From Candidatus Poseidoniales archaeon (GTDB taxonomy: Archaea > Thermoplasmatota > Poseidoniia > Poseidoniales > Poseidoniaceae), in contig QQSG01000066.1 in assembly GCA_003602665.1 (NCBI GenBank), forward strand, positions 1-6,921: a stretch of DNA of 6,921 nucleotides, read 5' to 3'. Below are positions 4,877 to 6,921 of this stretch, in pieces (the stretch's first letter is position 1; the number at the start of each line of letters is the position of its first letter). Below the pieces are notes generated by a model, which was given only the letters and a program-made list of their open reading frames with translations, did no database searches and had not been told where the DNA came from. The position numbers and the translations under genes were made by a program.

Positions 4877-5657
4877 GGGCATCACCTTTGTATTGAGATT
4901 CTACTGCTAAGGCATTTGAAAGGATGTTTTCCCAGGGTAACACGTACTGAATAGGATCTTTCCTTCCAATTGCATGGAATGCTAGAATCCTTTCAATGTC
5001 TGAACCACTCGTCCCAGAACTCTTACCTTCTCTGTCAGGATTATAGGAGGTGATGGTATTCCCAAGAACCGTATCAAAATCCCATCCAAGTTTCTTTGTA
5101 GAATCTAAAGCATCAAGGAGAATGGTTTCTTTATCTCCGTGGAGGAATGGTAAATCGAATTCAACAAGTTCATGATCCCAATTCCCAATTTTAAATGCTG
5201 CATGAAGAGATTCATAAAATTCGGGTCTACAATCTGGGTAAATTGCATGATCGCCACTGTGAACGCCAAGGGCTAATACTACCTCTTCACGAGATACTTT
5301 GGCTTTGGACAAAGCAAAACCATAGAGTATTGACGCGAAAATGGCATTGCGATTAGGTACGACTGTCAATTTCATCTGTTCTTCTTCATAGTGTCCTGTT
5401 GGTATATCTTGACCTTCTGATGTTAGAGCAGAATCAAAGAGTTTCATTGCTGGGGATAAGTCTACGATGTGATGTTGAACATCGTATTGATGAGTCTTGC
5501 AAAATGCAATTGTTGCTTTTGCCTTCTCAATCTCCACCGAATGTTTTTGTCCATAGATGTAGGAGATGCATGTCGCCTGATATCCGTTTGCTAAATAATG
5601 CATTAAGAGGCAGGTTGAATCCATACCTCCGCTAAGAGCCAGAATAACTTGCTTCAT
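4869..5657 (-). CDS. queC: 7-cyano-7-deazaguanine synthase QueC lacking the zinc cysteines
   Basis: QueC uses ATP and ammonia to convert 7-carboxy-7-deazaguanine to preQ0. The 262-residue protein has the PP-loop SGGMDS at 9-14, VVPNRNAIFAS at 99-109, and GVHSGDHAIYPDCRPEF at 131-147, all family signatures. The C-terminal region normally carries a four-Cys zinc site of the form CY, then CGxCxxCxxR. Here it reads TSYNPDREGKSSG, then TSGSDIER, so the four positions are Ser204, Ser214, Ser217 and Asp220, followed by the conserved Arg223 and AF. The loss is unambiguous in the DNA (codons TCC, TCT, AGT, GAC) and the frame is intact. Start at ATG 5657 makes an ATGA overlap with the queE stop; an in-frame ATG at 5672 would lie inside queE and add five residues. 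The operon context says QueC, but a zinc-free variant or altered substrate is possible. Confidence 0.88.
   Translation of the reverse strand: MKQVILALSGGMDSTCLLMHYLANGYQATCISYIYGQKHSVEIEKAKATIAFCKTHQYDVQHHIVDLSPAMKLFDSALTSEGQDIPTGHYEEEQMKLTVVPNRNAIFASILYGFALSKAKVSREEVVLALGVHSGDHAIYPDCRPEFYESLHAAFKIGNWDHELVEFDLPFLHGDKETILLDALDSTKKLGWDFDTVLGNTITSYNPDREGKSSGTSGSDIERILAFHAIGRKDPIQYVLPWENILSNALAVESQYKGDAHE
4881..4886 (-). promoter_or_regulatory. Ribosome binding site of msrB
   Basis: The minus strand reads GGTGAT inside the last codons of queC, four bases before ATG 4876. It decides this start over the two upstream in-frame candidates. Confidence 0.65.
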
Positions 5658-6307
5658 AGAATCCCCATCCATTTATGAGTTTGAAGAGATAGTCTCCATT
5701 CAGGATTCTTCTTCACTACATCTTCGGTAATTTGGAAGGATTTTCCATTTTCTTCAATGGAATCAGTATCGATGTAGCATGGTTGTATGAACAGATTGTC
5801 AAAGCCTTTCTTTAGATGATCATACATTGAGAGGTCTTGCCCACAGTAGACTACTTTCATTTCGTCACCATTTCTTTGCCTTATTGCAACATTAGGATAC
5901 ATTTGATCTTTAGGAGATATGCAAATCCAATCAAGTAATCCATCTGGGATTTCTATTGTACCGTTGCTTTCCACAGCCAAATTAAATCCCCTACGTTTCA
6001 ATAAGCGGTGTAATGGCCACAAATCCTGAAGCATAGGTTCGCCTCCAGTGAATATTATTCGCTTGCAATCATATTTCATCACTTCAGCCAGAATGTCAAT
6101 AGAAGTCATATTTTCATGAGTATCAAAATCTGTATCGCACCAAGAGCAACGGAGATTGCAAGAACCAAAGCGAATGAACACGTGTGGTATACCTGCATGA
6201 TACCCTTCTCCTTGGACTGAATGAAATATTTCTACAATAGGATATTCTTTTGCTAAATCAGAAGGATCGTCCAACACTTCTTCTCCAGATAAAGAACATT
6301 GCTGCAT
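5654..6307 (-). CDS. queE: 7-carboxy-7-deazaguanine synthase QueE (radical SAM)
   Basis: QueE rearranges 6-carboxytetrahydropterin to 7-carboxy-7-deazaguanine using SAM and an iron-sulfur cluster. The 217-residue protein has IFHSVQGEGYHAGIPHVFIR at 27-46, the cluster-binding CX3CX2C at Cys50, Cys54 and Cys57 (CNLRCSWCDTDFD), TGGEPMLQ at 87-94 for SAM binding, ESNGT at 113-117, SPK at 131-133, and the typical C-terminal QTHKWMGIL. About 20 extra residues precede the usual EIFxSxQGEG beginning, an acidic extension with no motif I recognise. ATG 6307 lies four bases after the folE stop, with a GAGATGAT ribosome binding site (one mismatch to GAGGTGAT) overlapping that stop. Its own stop overlaps the queC start in an ATGA. 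All catalytic residues are present. Confidence 0.94.
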   Translation of the reverse strand: MQQCSLSGEEVLDDPSDLAKEYPIVEIFHSVQGEGYHAGIPHVFIRFGSCNLRCSWCDTDFDTHENMTSIDILAEVMKYDCKRIIFTGGEPMLQDLWPLHRLLKRRGFNLAVESNGTIEIPDGLLDWICISPKDQMYPNVAIRQRNGDEMKVVYCGQDLSMYDHLKKGFDNLFIQPCYIDTDSIEENGKSFQITEDVVKKNPEWRLSLQTHKWMGIL

Positions 6308-6311
6308 AGAA

Positions 6312-6893
6312 TCATCTCTGATTAGAATTCGAAATAAGTTGCATTAGTTCACTACGAGCTTCTTGTTTATCGAAGAATACTCCCCTCATAGAACTCGTTG
6401 TCATGATTGCATTTTGTTTCTTAACGCCTCTACAACGCATACAACCATGTGCAGCCTGGATAATTACTGCGGCCCCAAGTGGTGAAAGGTTTTCAACCAA
6501 ATCATTTGCAATCCCGTTGGTAATTCGTTCTTGATTTTGTAATCTCAATGCATGATGTTCAACTATCCTTGCGAGTTTTGAGATGCCCACAATTCTGTCT
6601 ACTGGGATGTATGCTACGTGCGCTTTACCAGAAAATGGTTGGAGATGATGCTCACATGTAGAATGAAATTCAATATTACTCAGCAACACAATACCATCAT
6701 AACCCTCAGCGTTGAATGTAGCTTCTAGAATATCCTTTGGGTTGGTTTTGTATCCACTGAAAATTTCATCCCATGAATCGATTACTCTCTCAGGTGTTCG
6801 CATTAGCCCTTCCCTCTTGGAATCTGATTCCAAATAACATAGTAATGTGTGTACAGCTTCTTCTGCTTGTTTTCTTGTCGTCAAATCATTCAC
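6312..6893 (-). CDS. folE: GTP cyclohydrolase I, type IA (FolE)
   Basis: FolE converts GTP to 7,8-dihydroneopterin triphosphate, the entry step to preQ0 (and to folates in Bacteria). The 193-residue protein has the type IA signatures: GLMRTPERV at 29-37, the zinc ligands Cys80 and His83 (STCEHHLQPF) and Cys151 (HGCMRCRGV), GISKLARIVEHHALRLQNQE at 103-122, and NAIMTTSSMRG at 161-171. Most archaea use the unrelated-in-sequence MptA or type IB enzyme, so a bacterial-type FolE suggests transfer. The next four genes include every later preQ0 enzyme, which assigns this copy to that pathway. The start is uncertain by a few residues: GTG 6893 is given, but GGTGA at 6890-6894 is well placed for TTG 6884. 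The operon promoter is not visible in the 28 bases upstream and may lie outside the window. Confidence 0.93.
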   Translation of the reverse strand: MNDLTTRKQAEEAVHTLLCYLESDSKREGLMRTPERVIDSWDEIFSGYKTNPKDILEATFNAEGYDGIVLLSNIEFHSTCEHHLQPFSGKAHVAYIPVDRIVGISKLARIVEHHALRLQNQERITNGIANDLVENLSPLGAAVIIQAAHGCMRCRGVKKQNAIMTTSSMRGVFFDKQEARSELMQLISNSNQR

Positions 6894-6921
6894 CTTCTAA
6901 TCTGCCTTGTCTCTTATCGAT

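Noticed and set aside
5399..5635. Plus-strand open frame of 78 codons
   Set aside because: It is antisense to queC and its sequence looks random.

Overview
The window looks like a piece of a euryarchaeal chromosome, most likely from a marine planktonic lineage close to Marine Group II (Poseidoniales, Thermoplasmatota). The archaeal assignment is firm: ribosomal proteins S19e, L39e, L31e and S17e and a PDCD5-type DNA-binding protein stand in one operon and have no bacterial counterparts. Shine-Dalgarno sites of the GGAGGTGA type fit an archaeal 16S tail. The finer placement is an inference from the moderately AT-rich composition, the secreted CARDB-like protein and the de novo preQ0 operon. 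DNA is packed tightly, and no tRNA, rRNA, CRISPR array or mobile element was found.

Left part, minus strand (1-1303): two cell-surface genes in one transcription unit. The upstream gene (482-1303) encodes a protein with two membrane helices and a large external domain rich in N-glycosylation sequons. Thirty bases after it begins a secreted protein with a CARDB-like beta domain, which runs off the left edge.

Middle, plus strand (1437-4040): S19e, the PDCD5 homologue, L39e, L31e, S17e, an unrecognised 73-residue protein and a TrmJ-type SPOUT tRNA 2'-O-methyltransferase. Gaps are very short, and the last two genes overlap by one base. A T-rich tract inside the unknown gene could attenuate transcription between the ribosomal genes and the methyltransferase.

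Right part, minus strand (6893 down to 4041): a compact operon in the order folE, queE, queC, msrB, queD. FolE (GTP to dihydroneopterin triphosphate), QueD (to 6-carboxytetrahydropterin), QueE (radical SAM, to 7-carboxy-7-deazaguanine) and QueC (to preQ0) form the complete de novo route to preQ0. In Archaea this is normally inserted into tRNA as the precursor of archaeosine. A methionine-R-sulfoxide reductase is embedded between queC and queD with overlapping ends, so it is probably translated together with them. The stop codons of trmJ and queD directly abut, so the two operons converge without any spacer.

The most unusual point is QueC. All four cysteines of its usual C-terminal zinc site are replaced (three Ser and one Asp), while the ATP-binding and YPDCR motifs remain. 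Other points of interest are the bacterial-type FolE in an archaeon, the msrB insertion, the non-standard ribosomal gene neighbourhood and the unrecognised small protein next to trmJ.
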